Positions 26,831 to 35,728 of a stretch of DNA of 64,000 nt are shown in pieces. The notes beneath the pieces are model-generated. The model was not told the origin of the DNA, did not search any database, and saw nothing but the letters and a program-made list of their open reading frames with translations. This DNA is from Paenibacillus sp. FSL R7-0204. GTDB lineage: Bacteria > Bacillota > Bacilli > Paenibacillales > Paenibacillaceae. Every line of letters begins with the position of its first letter. Position 1 is the stretch's first letter. The stretch covers positions 2,604,001-2,668,000 of the forward strand of contig NZ_JBBOCA010000001.1 of the NCBI RefSeq assembly GCF_038002225.1. The letters run 5' to 3'. Made by a program: the position numbers and the translations under genes.

Positions 26831-28810
26831 GTGAAATTGACCGTACAAGAGATTATGAAGGAAGACATCATTGAAGCTGTTCCGGTACATACGGCTGCGG
26901 AAGGGCCGGCAGGTCAGCTGCCGATCACCGGGGAGGTGCTGCGGAATGCGCCGAGCGGAGAGATTTTTGGCATGACTCAGAACGCGGGCATGGGCTGGAA
27001 TCCGCTGCTGCTGAACCGGCCCCAGTATCTGATTCTCGGAACGATGGGCGGCATCCGGCGCGAGGACGGCACTCCGCTGGCGCTCGGATATCATACCGGT
27101 CACTGGGAGATCGGCGTGATGATGGAGGAGATTGCGGAGGAGCTTACCGCAAATGAGGGAATTCCGTTCGCCGGATATGTCAGCGATCCCTGTGACGGCC
27201 GTTCCCAGGGAACCACAGGCATGTTCGATTCCCTGCCTTACCGCAATGATGCGGCCATCGTGCTGCGGCGGCTGATCCGTTCACTCCCTACCCGTAAGGG
27301 TGTGCTTGGCGTAGCTACCTGCGACAAAGGCTTACCCGCCATGCTGCTGGCCCTTGCCGGGATGCACAAGCTGCCGGGCATCATCGTTCCCGGCGGCGTG
27401 ACTTTGCCTCCTATAGAGGGAGAGGACGCAGGTAAGGTGCAGAGCATCGGGGCTCGCTACAGCAACGGGGAGCTGTCCCTGGAGGAAGCGGCAGATCTCG
27501 GCTGCCGGGCCTGTGCGACGCCGGGCGGCGGCTGTCAGTTCCTCGGCACCGCCGCAACCGCCCAGGTGATTGCGGAGGCATTGGGCATGGCGCTGCCGCA
27601 TTCGGCCCTGTCTCCTTCGGGGCAGCCGATCTGGAAGAACATCGGCCGCCAGTCGGCCCGGGCCCTTCAGCATCTGGATCAGAACGGAATCGTGATGAGT
27701 GACATTCTGACAGATCAGTCGATCCAGAATGCCATGGTGCTGCACGCTGCCTTCGGCGGCTCTACGAATCTGCTGCTGCATCTGCCGGCCATCGCCCATG
27801 CCGCCGGGCTGAAGGTTCCGACCGTTGAGGACTGGAACCGGGTGAACCGGATGGTTCCGCGCCTGGTCAGTGTATTGCCGAATGGACCAGTGCCTCACCC
27901 CACAATCCGGGTGTTCCTTGCAGGGGGAGTTCCTGAGGTCATGCTGCATTTGCGCAAGCTGGGACTGATTGACGAGTCCGTGCTGACGGTGACCGGACGG
28001 ACACTGGGCGAGAATCTGGACTGGTGGGAGAGCTCGCAGCGGCGGACCGATCTGCGTCAGCGGCTGCTGGAAGCAGATGGTGTAGACCCGGATTCTGTCA
28101 TTATGAGCCCGGAGGAAGCGAAGCGCCAGGGGATGGCGTCTACTATGACGTTCCCTATCGGCAATCTCTGCCCCGAAGGTGCAGTCATCAAATCGGCAGC
28201 CATTGACCCAGCCGTTCTGGACAGCGAGGGCGTCTATCGCCATACCGGACGAGTGAAGGTGTTCACCACCGAGAGAGCCGCCATCCGCAGCATCAAGCTG
28301 GGTATGGTCCAAGCGGGGGATATTCTGGCCGTCATCGGCCGCGGGCCGAGCGGAACGGGGATGGAGGAGACCTACCAGCTCACCTCGGCGCTCAAGCATC
28401 TGCCGTACGGCAAATATGTCACGCTGATCACGGATGCCCGCTTCTCCGGCGTCTCCACAGGTGCCTGCATCGGCCACATGGGGCCGGAAGCGCTGGCCGG
28501 CGGCCCGCTCGGCAAGCTTCGTGATAATGACTGGGTAGAAGTGCGGATTGATACGGTGAACTTGGAAGGAAGCGTGAACCTGGTGGGCGAGGGAGATGAG
28601 CCGCTGACCAAGGAAGCGGGGATGCTGATTCTGGCTTCGCGGACACCGCATCCGGGCCTGGCGGTAGATCCGGGCCTGCCGGAGGATACCCGGCTGTGGG
28701 CTGCGCTTCAAGCAGCCAGCGGCGGAACCTGGAAGGGCTGTATCTACGATACTGACAAAATCATTGCCTTACTGGAAGCAGGACGGCAAGCATTGGAGGA
28801 GAAACTATGA
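26831..28810 (+). CDS. Sugar-acid dehydratase of the IlvD/Edd superfamily (YjhG/YagF type)
   Basis: A 659-residue Fe-S dehydratase. The cluster cysteines lie in [34 protein letters not shown] and [18 protein letters not shown]. The C-terminal region has [11 protein letters not shown] and [21 protein letters not shown] (shown here across two segments). Length and motifs match the YjhG/YagF group, which dehydrates D-xylonate to 2-keto-3-deoxy-D-xylonate. GTG start after AGAAGGGG. It overlaps the GH43 gene by four bases, linking xylose release to xylonate breakdown. I see no xylose dehydrogenase in the window. Confidence 0.85.
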   Translation: MKLTVQEIMKEDIIEAVPVHTAAEGPAGQLPITGEVLRNAPSGEIFGMTQNAGMGWNPLLLNRPQYLILGTMGGIRREDGTPLALGYHTGHWEIGVMMEEIAEELTANEGIPFAGYVSDPCDGRSQGTTGMFDSLPYRNDAAIVLRRLIRSLPTRKGVLGVATCDKGLPAMLLALAGMHKLPGIIVPGGVTLPPIEGEDAGKVQSIGARYSNGELSLEEAADLGCRACATPGGGCQFLGTAATAQVIAEALGMALPHSALSPSGQPIWKNIGRQSARALQHLDQNGIVMSDILTDQSIQNAMVLHAAFGGSTNLLLHLPAIAHAAGLKVPTVEDWNRVNRMVPRLVSVLPNGPVPHPTIRVFLAGGVPEVMLHLRKLGLIDESVLTVTGRTLGENLDWWESSQRRTDLRQRLLEADGVDPDSVIMSPEEAKRQGMASTMTFPIGNLCPEGAVIKSAAIDPAVLDSEGVYRHTGRVKVFTTERAAIRSIKLGMVQAGDILAVIGRGPSGTGMEETYQLTSALKHLPYGKYVTLITDARFSGVSTGACIGHMGPEALAGGPLGKLRDNDWVEVRIDTVNLEGSVNLVGEGDEPLTKEAGMLILASRTPHPGLAVDPGLPEDTRLWAALQAASGGTWKGCIYDTDKIIALLEAGRQALEEKL

Positions 28811-30390
28811 GCCGAAATCTGATTCATAATCCCATTCTGCGCGGATTTCATCCCGACCCGTCGATCTGCCGGGCTGGAGATGACTATTACATCGCCACCT
28901 CAACCTTTGAGTGGTTCCCCGGTGTGCGGATTCATCATTCGCGCGATCTGGTGAACTGGCGGCCGCTGACCTATGCGCTGACCCGCAGCTCGCAGCTTAA
29001 TATGGAGGGGGACCCTGATTCCGGCGGCATCTGGGCACCTTGCCTCACGTACGACAATGGACTCTTTTATCTGATCTATACCGATGTCAAAAGCCGCCAG
29101 GGTGCCTTCAAAGATACACCAAACTATCTGGTGACAGCCGAGAATATTGAAGGCCCCTGGTCTGAGCCGGTCTATCTGAACAGCAGCGGCTTCGACCCCT
29201 CGCTGTTCCATGATGAGGACGGGCGCAAATGGCTGGTCAATATGCTGTGGGATCACCGCACCGGCCGCAACAGCTTCGCCGGGATTGTGCTCCAGGAATA
29301 TTCGGTGGAAGAGCAGCGCCTGATCGGCCCGGTTACTAACATCTACAAAGGAACGGAGCTGAAGCTGACCGAAGGCCCGCACCTGTACAGGAAGGACGGC
29401 TGGTATTATCTGATTACCGCTGAGGGCGGTACGCAGTATGATCATGCGGTAACGGTAGCCCGCGCGAAGCAGATTGAAGGTCCTTACGAGACCGCTCCCG
29501 TTAATCCGCTGCTGACCTCTGCAGGACACCCCGAGCTTGCGCTGCAAAAAGCAGGCCATGCCAGCCTGGTCGAGACGCAGACCGGCGAATGGTACATGGT
29601 CCATCTGTGCGGCCGTCCGGTCAAGGACAAGTATTGCAATCTGGGCCGGGAGACGGCGATTCAGCGCGCCATATTTACGGAAGACGGCTGGCTGGCCTTG
29701 TCCGGGGGCGGAAATGCTCCATCGCTGACGGTGGAAGGCCCGGATCTTCCGGCGCATCCTTTTGCGCCAGCCGCTTCTCGCGACGACTTCGAGGCCCCGC
29801 AGCTGGATGTCCGCTGGAGCACCTTGCGGGTGCCTGCGGACGAATCCTGGCTCTCACTTCAGGAGCGTCCGGGATACCTGCGCCTGCGTGGCAGGGAATC
29901 TATGAGCTCCATGCACCGTCAGAGCCTGGTCGCCCTGCGCCAGCAAGCCTTCCGTTGCAGCGCTGAGACCTCGGTGGACTTCGAGCCGCAGCATTTCCAG
30001 CAGATGGCCGGCCTGATCGTCTATTACGATACGATGGATTACCTCTATCTGCGGATCACGCACGATGAAGTCCTTGGCCGAACTCTGGGACTCATCCGCT
30101 CCAAGGATGGAGTCTTTGAAGACACTCTGACGCCTGAAGTCCCGCTGCCAGCCGGAGCAAGTGTAGCACTCAAGGTCGTCATTGACGGCGAATTCGCCCA
30201 GTTCTATTACAGCACCGGCGGCTCCGATTGGGAGAAGATCGGCCCGGCTCTGGAAATCTACCATCTGTCCGATGATTTCCCGGCTTACATCCGCTTCACC
30301 GGCACTTTCATCGGCATGTGCGCCCAGGACCTCAGCGGCACGCTGCATCCGGCGGATTTCGATTACTTTGAGTATCTGGAGCAGGAGTAG
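28807..30390 (+). CDS. GH43 beta-xylosidase/arabinofuranosidase
   Basis: A 527-residue intracellular enzyme (no signal peptide). The five-bladed propeller spans about 1-310 with the catalytic base Asp17 (HPDPSI), the transition-state modulator Asp130 (GFDPSLF) and the acid Glu189 (TEGPHLY). The C-terminal beta-sandwich (about 325-525, with [16 protein letters not shown] and [20 protein letters not shown]) is that of XynB-type beta-xylosidases. Its start overlaps the dehydratase stop. It would release xylose from imported xylo-oligosaccharides. Confidence 0.9.
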   Translation: MSRNLIHNPILRGFHPDPSICRAGDDYYIATSTFEWFPGVRIHHSRDLVNWRPLTYALTRSSQLNMEGDPDSGGIWAPCLTYDNGLFYLIYTDVKSRQGAFKDTPNYLVTAENIEGPWSEPVYLNSSGFDPSLFHDEDGRKWLVNMLWDHRTGRNSFAGIVLQEYSVEEQRLIGPVTNIYKGTELKLTEGPHLYRKDGWYYLITAEGGTQYDHAVTVARAKQIEGPYETAPVNPLLTSAGHPELALQKAGHASLVETQTGEWYMVHLCGRPVKDKYCNLGRETAIQRAIFTEDGWLALSGGGNAPSLTVEGPDLPAHPFAPAASRDDFEAPQLDVRWSTLRVPADESWLSLQERPGYLRLRGRESMSSMHRQSLVALRQQAFRCSAETSVDFEPQHFQQMAGLIVYYDTMDYLYLRITHDEVLGRTLGLIRSKDGVFEDTLTPEVPLPAGASVALKVVIDGEFAQFYYSTGGSDWEKIGPALEIYHLSDDFPAYIRFTGTFIGMCAQDLSGTLHPADFDYFEYLEQE

Positions 30391-30462
30391 GGCGTTCAGT
30401 AGCTGTAGCATCGAAGATGATGCTTCAATAAAACTAAGGCTCTAAAGGAAAACTAGCGGAAT

Positions 30463-30660
30463 GAACAACTGAAAGGGAAAAATCCCTTTGAATTCACCAA
30501 AAGTGAGCGGGAGGCGGAAATGAGAGGTATAAATCCCACTGATTTATCCAGATACGCGCTAACTAAGTAAATGAAGAGGACAAGTGCCCCTGAATCAGGG
30601 GAAAGTTGGCTAAACGGGCAAATAAAGAGCACAAGTGCCCCTGAATTCGCCGGAAGCGGG
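30463..30660. repeat. 51-bp palindromic repeat array, four units
   Basis: The cores GGGAAAAATCCC (30475-30486), GGTATAAATCCC (30526-30537), GGACAAGTGCCC (30578-30589) and GCACAAGTGCCC (30629-30640) follow each other at 51, 52 and 51 bp. Each is followed by a TGAATT-like tail, and units 3 and 4 also contain CCCCTGAATCAGGGG-type symmetry. The unit is homologous to that of the 11-unit array at 51.4-52.0 kb. The 471-base gap holds this array and the uxuB terminator. Confidence 0.75.
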
Positions 30661-30780
30661 CCAACTCCGCAGTCTAATGTAATTTGTGCAGCAGAACGCA
30701 ACACTTAGCTAAGCGGACCGGTTTATACTCTAACTTCCCCGCCACCGGCCATCCCTGCAACCCTGTAACGCTCACCACCC

Positions 30781-30823
30781 AAAAAAGGCCAAGCCCTCCT
30801 TATTCAAGGAGAGCCTGGCCTTT
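30781..30823 (-). terminator. Rho-independent terminator of the uxuA-uxuB operon
   Basis: On the minus strand an 18-bp stem (AAAGGCCAGGCTCTCCTT against AAGGAGGGCTTGGCCTTT) with a 4-base loop ends in six T residues. Confidence 0.8.
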
Positions 30824-30861
30824 CTACTTATGTTCGCGTGTTCGCGCACAACCGCCCACAC

Positions 30862-32478
30862 TCAGGCCGTATACTTCTCCAGCGTAGCCCTTACTGCGCC
30901 CGGACCAGCCAGCATCTCGGTGAACATAGCCTCTATAGTCCCGCCTAGTCCGGCGGCGTACAGGTCTACGCCGAAGATAGCTTTATCCTCCAGCACCGCG
31001 CGCACCTTCAAGGCCTGCTGCGCATCCGCGCCCAGAGCAACGCCTTCAAGCCGCGCTTGCAGCGATTCCAGTAGCGGGTCAGGGCTCAGCGTGAACGCAG
31101 CGCCTTCATCGTTCACGCCGAGCAGGTACCGGCACCACGCTGCAATCGCCAGCGGGATCGCCGTTAACTGGGCCGGGTCGAGATCCCCGCGCCGGATATA
31201 CGACTTGATCGTCTCGCCGAAGCGGATGCCGACCTTCTGCGAGGTATCCGTAGCAATCCGCTGAGGAGTGTCCGGGATGAACGGGTTGGCGAACCGTTCC
31301 TGCAGCACCTCGTCCAGGAATTGCTTCGGACTCAGGATGCCGGGATCGACAACAACGGGCAGGCCTTCCTTGTAGCCGATAGTCTCGACAAGCTTCCGAA
31401 GCGTAGCATCCTGCATCTCATCGGCGATCAGCGTGTAGCCGAGCAGACAGCCAGTTACCGCCAGTGCCGTATGCAGCGGGTTGAGGCAGGTAGTTACCTT
31501 CATCGTCTCCACCTTGTTAACCGTGTCGCGGTCCGTGAAGATCACACCGGCTGCTTCAAGCGCCGGACGGCCGTTCGTGAATTTGTCCTCAATGACCAGG
31601 TACTCGCTGATCTCCGCATTTACGAAGGGAGCGGTGTACGTATTCTTGGAGGTAACGATCACATCCATGCCGCCGATGCCCTGTTCCAGCAATGCTGCCT
31701 GGACGGATTCGGACGGGCGCGGGGTGATTTTGTCGATCATGGACAGCGGGAAGGTGATCTTCTGCTCATCCTCCAGGTAAGCCACGAACCCTTCCTCGAC
31801 ATGGCCCTTCGCGGCCCATTCCTTGGCGATCGTAACCATGCCGTTCTTCAGCTTGTCGCCGTTATGCGAGCAGTTGTCCATGCTGACGAAGGTCATCGGG
31901 TACTGGCCCTTCAGGTAACGCTTGTAGGCGAAGGAAGCCACGATGCTCATCGCATGAACCGGATGCTCCGGCCCGCCGACGATGTCCTTCTGCACAATGC
32001 CCAGATACTGTCCGTCCGGTCCCGTCAGGGAGTAGCCCTTCTCCGTAATCGTGAAGCTCGCCATCTGCAGGCTGGGATTCTCGAAAATCTCAGTCAGGCG
32101 GCTGTAGTCCGCTTCCCTCGTCTTGTCTGCCGTGATGCCTTCGACGATGCTGCTGACGATCCGCTTCTGGAAGTCGCCTGCCGCATTCATCAGCACGAGT
32201 AGGGTCAGATTGTCGTAAGGCTTGTAGACCTTGTCGATCATCTCGAAGTCGAAGGTCTCGGCGGCGATAATGCCGGTGTCAGCCTTGCCGCTGTCCAGCA
32301 GCTTCTGGTGCGCATTCGCCACGAAGCCTCTGAAAATATTGCCCGCCCCGAAGTGAACCCACTCCGGCTTCTTTAACGTATTCTGCGCGACCGCTGCGAA
32401 GTCGAACTTTGGCAGCTCTACCCCTGCGGCTTCCCAGGCTGCGCGCTCCTCCATGCTGCTTCTGTTCAGACTCAGCAT
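30862..32478 (-). CDS. uxuB: Fructuronate reductase (mannitol dehydrogenase family)
   Basis: A 538-residue NAD-dependent long-chain dehydrogenase. WVHFGAGNIFRGFVANAHQK at about 40-60 is the Rossmann entry, FVSMDNCSHNGDKLKNGMV carries the family Asp-Asn pair, and TCLNPLHTALAVTGCLLGYT contains the substrate-site NPLH. It reduces D-fructuronate to D-mannonate, reversibly. It starts directly after the uxuA stop (TAA-ATG), so the two form one operon. Tagaturonate reductase (UxaB) is an alternative, but the UxuA partner favours UxuB. Confidence 0.88.
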   Translation of the reverse strand: MLSLNRSSMEERAAWEAAGVELPKFDFAAVAQNTLKKPEWVHFGAGNIFRGFVANAHQKLLDSGKADTGIIAAETFDFEMIDKVYKPYDNLTLLVLMNAAGDFQKRIVSSIVEGITADKTREADYSRLTEIFENPSLQMASFTITEKGYSLTGPDGQYLGIVQKDIVGGPEHPVHAMSIVASFAYKRYLKGQYPMTFVSMDNCSHNGDKLKNGMVTIAKEWAAKGHVEEGFVAYLEDEQKITFPLSMIDKITPRPSESVQAALLEQGIGGMDVIVTSKNTYTAPFVNAEISEYLVIEDKFTNGRPALEAAGVIFTDRDTVNKVETMKVTTCLNPLHTALAVTGCLLGYTLIADEMQDATLRKLVETIGYKEGLPVVVDPGILSPKQFLDEVLQERFANPFIPDTPQRIATDTSQKVGIRFGETIKSYIRRGDLDPAQLTAIPLAIAAWCRYLLGVNDEGAAFTLSPDPLLESLQARLEGVALGADAQQALKVRAVLEDKAIFGVDLYAAGLGGTIEAMFTEMLAGPGAVRATLEKYTA

Positions 32479-33555
32479 TTACTTGGCCCCCTTGGCATTC
32501 TCCAGGCTGTCCCATACGCCGAGCAGATACATGATGCCCATCGCTCTGTCGTAGAGGCCATAGCCCGGACGGCAGTTCTTTTCCTCGCCCCAGAGATGTC
32601 TGCCATGGTCCGGACGCACATAACCGGTGAAGCCGCTCTCATGATACGCCTTGACAACCTCAGCAACATCTACGCTGCCGTCGCGTCCGCGGTGGGATAC
32701 CTCAATGAAGTCCCCGTTATCGAACACCTTCACATTGCGGATATGGGCAAAATAAATCCGGTCATTGAACTCGCGGATCATCGCCGGCAGATCATTCTCC
32801 GGGTTGGTGCCGAGCGAGCCGGTGCAGAAGGTCAGGCCGTTATACGGGCTGTCCACCATGTCCAGGAAGCGGCGGATCGTATCGCGGCTGCGGATAATGC
32901 GCGGCAGTCCGAAGATCGGCCAGGCCGGATCATCGGGGTGAATTGCCATTTTGATATCCACTTCTTCACATACCGGAATGATGCGCTCCAGGAAATACTT
33001 CAGGTTGTCGAACAGTTTATCCTCAGTAACGTCAGCATAAGCCGCGAACAGCTCATCCAGCTTGGCCAAGCGCTCCGGCTCCCAGCCGGGCATCGTGAAT
33101 TGTCCGGCACCCTTCAGGATGCGGTCCACCATCTCACGCGGATTATCGGTAATGGCAGCCTTTTCATAAAAGAGTGCATTCGATCCGTCCGGGAGCTCCT
33201 TGTACAGCTCGGTACGGGTCCAGTCGAACACCGGCATGAAGTTGTAGCAGATGACCTTGACGCCAACCTTGGCGAGCTTGCGGATTGTATCGATATAGAT
33301 GTCAATATATTTGTCGCGGGACGGCAGTCCGATCTTGATATCATCATGAACGTTGACGCTTTCAACAACCGCTGTGCTGAAGCCCTTGGCTGTGATCTGA
33401 TCGGCAACCTTCTGGATTTCTTCCATTTCCCAGACCTCACCGGCCACCTTGTGGTGCAGCGACCAGACGATGCCCATAACGCCCGGGATTTGACGGATGT
33501 GGTCAAGGGTGATGTTGTCGTTGCCCTCGCCGTACCATCTCCAAGTCATATTCAT
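32479..33555 (-). CDS. uxuA: Mannonate dehydratase
   Basis: A 358-residue TIM-barrel enzyme converting D-mannonate to 2-keto-3-deoxygluconate. It starts MNMTWRWYGEGNDNITLDHI; WYGE is the hallmark N-terminus. Further motifs are ICYNFMPVFDWTRTEL, DIKMAIHPDDP, FCTGSLGTNPEND and YFAHIRNVK with metal ligands. The ATG at 33555 is preferred: AAGGAGG lies nine bases upstream, whereas an ATG at 33561 would be only three bases from it. Length matches the Gram-positive form of about 358 residues. The GntR operator at 33657 lies upstream. Confidence 0.93.
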   Translation of the reverse strand: MNMTWRWYGEGNDNITLDHIRQIPGVMGIVWSLHHKVAGEVWEMEEIQKVADQITAKGFSTAVVESVNVHDDIKIGLPSRDKYIDIYIDTIRKLAKVGVKVICYNFMPVFDWTRTELYKELPDGSNALFYEKAAITDNPREMVDRILKGAGQFTMPGWEPERLAKLDELFAAYADVTEDKLFDNLKYFLERIIPVCEEVDIKMAIHPDDPAWPIFGLPRIIRSRDTIRRFLDMVDSPYNGLTFCTGSLGTNPENDLPAMIREFNDRIYFAHIRNVKVFDNGDFIEVSHRGRDGSVDVAEVVKAYHESGFTGYVRPDHGRHLWGEEKNCRPGYGLYDRAMGIMYLLGVWDSLENAKGAK

Positions 33556-33656
33556 TGTCATTTTCCTCCTTAAGTAAGATAAGCATAAATACAAATGATA
33601 ACCATCCGAAGCCTTGTGACAATTGACCTTATAGAACCAGCGTTACATGTGGCATA

Positions 33657-33672
33657 ATCTTGTATACAAGAT
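33657..33672. promoter_or_regulatory. Perfect 16-bp GntR operator between uxuA and the GntR gene
   Basis: ATCTTGTATACAAGAT is a perfect palindrome in the gap between the divergent uxuA and GntR genes. Nearly the same sequence occurs at 35698-35713, before the alpha-glucuronidase gene. The TTGTATACAA-type core resembles hexuronate regulator sites of the UxuR/ExuR group. The neighbouring GntR protein is the likely ligand. Confidence 0.8.
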
Positions 33673-33782
33673 TCGATTCGTAATGATCATAGATTATGCG
33701 TACATCTTTGTCAATGAAATTCATATCCCTTTTCTATATAATGGGGGGAAGAACAATCCCGAACAGAAAGTTGGTCTATTCC

Positions 33783-34436
33783 ATGACTTCCAAAAAAGAA
33801 ATAATGGCCTACCTCAAGCAGGAGATTCTCTCCCTTGAGCTGAAGCCGGGGGCGATGATCAGTGAGACGGCTCTATCCGAGCGCTTCCAGCTGTCGCGGA
33901 CGCCGATTCGTGATGTGCTGAAGCAGCTGTCCCTGGAGCAATACGTCGATATCTATCCCAAAAAAGGCAATCTCGTATCCTACATAGACCTGGAGTCCGT
34001 GGAACAGATTATCTACCTGCGCAATGTGCTGGAGAAGGAAATTATGAAATCGCTGGCCGGGAATATCCCGCTAAAAGGGCTGCATGAGCTGAGGGACAAC
34101 CTTGCGCAGCAGCAGAAATGTATCGAGCAGGCGGAGGGGGCGGAGGTGTTCCTGCAGCTCGATGACCAGTTCCACCGCACGATGTTCGGCTTGGCCGGGC
34201 GTGAATTCCTGTGGGGTGTGCTCCAGCAGTTCAATGTGCACTACATCCGCTACCGCAAGCTGCATATGCTGAAGGACGAGAAGCTGGCGGCGATTCAGCA
34301 GGAGCATCAGCAGCTTCTGGATTATATCGTGCAGGGCGACACCGCGGGGATCGACGAGCTGCTGCACCACCATCTGCGGGCGGATATCGATTCCAACAAC
34401 CTCCAGGAGCATTTCGCCACGTATATCAAAAAATAG
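33783..34436 (+). CDS. GntR-family (FCD) regulator, hexuronate type
   Basis: A 217-residue protein with winged helix (LKPGAMISETALSERFQLSR, TPIRDVLKQLSLEQYVDIYP) and FCD effector domain with metal-type histidines (DDQFHRTMF, HHHLRADID). In-frame ATGs at 33696 and 33741 exist, but TATAAT at 33735-33740 looks like a promoter -10, so the ATG at 33783 is chosen. The ribosome site is weak. It likely represses uxuAB, itself and the glucuronidase operon through the shared 16-bp palindromes. Confidence 0.8.
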   Translation: MTSKKEIMAYLKQEILSLELKPGAMISETALSERFQLSRTPIRDVLKQLSLEQYVDIYPKKGNLVSYIDLESVEQIIYLRNVLEKEIMKSLAGNIPLKGLHELRDNLAQQQKCIEQAEGAEVFLQLDDQFHRTMFGLAGREFLWGVLQQFNVHYIRYRKLHMLKDEKLAAIQQEHQQLLDYIVQGDTAGIDELLHHHLRADIDSNNLQEHFATYIKK

Positions 34437-34461
34437 GGCGGGCCTTCATCAAGCCCCGCCC
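34436..34461. terminator. GC-rich hairpin at the end of the GntR gene
   Basis: GGGCGGG and CCCGCCC pair across a 12-base loop; the first arm begins in the stop codon. No T-run follows on the plus strand, so function is uncertain. Confidence 0.45.
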
Positions 34462-34552
34462 GCAATAGCGCAAAAAACCCGCCCTCATCATCCATGAGTG
34501 CAGGCTTTTACTAAAAATATAAGAACTTATATGTTGCACACGATAACTTATC

Positions 34553-34620
34553 CTTCTATTTCTCGCTGAAACGGTACCGTCCTTTAAAAGGACGGCGAAG
34601 CCGCTTCTACTTGATATAAG
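34553..34620. repeat. Nested-hairpin dispersed repeat, copy 1
   Basis: The inner hairpin CCGTCCTTTAAAAGGACGG (34577-34595) sits within AACGG...GCCG and a CTATTTCTCGCTG / CTACTTGATA frame. A related element with altered but still pairing arms is at 61748-61819. It lies between the convergent GntR and AraC genes and could act as a bidirectional terminator. Confidence 0.6.
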
Positions 34621-34625
34621 GTTGT

Positions 34626-35549
34626 TCAGGCTTCGTGCTCTGCCCAGCTCCTGTCCTCGCGGTATTCCCGCGGCGACTTGCCGCTCCAGCGCTTGAACTG
34701 TCTGCTGAAATGGGCGATATCGCGGTAGCCGAGCAGGCCCGATATCTGGCTGACCGTCAAGCTGTGGTCATCCAGCAGCACCTTGGCCTCATGCAGTATC
34801 TGCTCAGAGAGGTAGACGCGGGGGGAGAGGCCGAATACCTGGCGGAAGACCCGGTAGCAGTGCGAGGGGCTGATCCCCAGCTCAGCGGCGATGTCGTCAA
34901 CGCCATAATGGCTGTCATAGGGCACCTCCTGCTTGAACTGCTGATAGATCAGGCTTTGGAGGCGGCTGCGGATTTGGTGGGCCAGCTCGATTCGCTCATA
35001 AGTACCCGGAGAGGAATTGTCAGCCTCCAGGGAGAAGACCTCCCAGAGCTGGGCGAACAGCTCGAAGACGGCGGACTGCAGCCTCATGCGCTGGGAGATC
35101 GTGATGCTGCCGGAGCCGGAGGTGGAAATCTCCACCAGCCTGCTGAGGAGCGGTCCTAATCTGTGGGCAACATTGCTCTCTGAGGTGAACAATACATGAT
35201 TCAGCCGGCTGAGAAGTGAAATGAACAGCTTGTCATCGATATCGAAATGGATGCAGAAATAGGTGAAGGCTCCGCCGTTTCCGCTGCGGCTGGAATGGAT
35301 ATCGCCCGGCCTCAAGAGGACCAGATCCCCGGCGCGCTGGAGATAGCTGTGGTTGTTGACCGTGAGCTGCTGCTCCCCTTCAAGCACATAATTGAATTCG
35401 TATTGGGGATGGGCGTGCTGCGGATAATCCCATTCCCCGCTCACCTTGCGCAGATGCATGCCGAACAGGTTGAGCGTGGTTTTCACATCCGGGATGATAG
35501 TTTCACTAAGGCTTTGCCCCGGGACAGGCGGTTCAAAAGCTGCAACCAA
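34626..35549 (-). CDS. AraC-family regulator
   Basis: A 307-residue protein with a cupin sensor domain (YPQHAHPQYEFNYVLEGEQQ, GDLVLLRPGDIHSSRSG) and C-terminal helix-turn-helix pair (VDDIAAELGISPSHCYRVFR, VSQISGLLGYRDIAHFSRQF). The start is taken as TTG at 35549, eight bases after AGGGGG. A longer frame opens at a TTG at 35654 but crosses the palindrome at 35601 and lacks a clear site. It is divergent from the alpha-glucuronidase gene, a probable target. Confidence 0.8.
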   Translation of the reverse strand: MVAAFEPPVPGQSLSETIIPDVKTTLNLFGMHLRKVSGEWDYPQHAHPQYEFNYVLEGEQQLTVNNHSYLQRAGDLVLLRPGDIHSSRSGNGGAFTYFCIHFDIDDKLFISLLSRLNHVLFTSESNVAHRLGPLLSRLVEISTSGSGSITISQRMRLQSAVFELFAQLWEVFSLEADNSSPGTYERIELAHQIRSRLQSLIYQQFKQEVPYDSHYGVDDIAAELGISPSHCYRVFRQVFGLSPRVYLSEQILHEAKVLLDDHSLTVSQISGLLGYRDIAHFSRQFKRWSGKSPREYREDRSWAEHEA

Positions 35550-35600
35550 TAGGATCGCCCCCTGATACTTTGCGTTCTCTTGATAGGGATGTACACTTGT

Positions 35601-35616
35601 TATTAGTATACAGGAT
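35601..35616. promoter_or_regulatory. Degenerate copy of the GntR palindrome
   Basis: TATTAGTATACAGGAT shares the GTATACA-GAT core with the 33657 and 35698 sites. It lies just upstream of the AraC start and about 110 bases before the glucuronidase gene. Confidence 0.5.
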
Positions 35617-35697
35617 TCTGCTTGATTTGGGTAAATATTAGCGTGATTTGACAATGTTCCGGGGCTGCGGCTGCGTGGTAGGATGAACCTGAATGAA

Positions 35698-35713
35698 ATC
35701 TAGTATACAAGAT
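35698..35713. promoter_or_regulatory. GntR operator before alpha-glucuronidase
   Basis: ATCTAGTATACAAGAT differs by one base from the perfect palindrome at 33657-33672. It ends 15 bases before the chosen start of the GH67 gene, a position suited to repression. Confidence 0.75.
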
Positions 35714-35728
35714 GTATGCGGAGGAGAT

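Noticed and set aside
27332..28711. Minus-strand open frame of 459 codons
   Set aside because: It is antisense to the Fe-S dehydratase and is rich in Arg, His, Gln and Pro as expected of a shadow frame.
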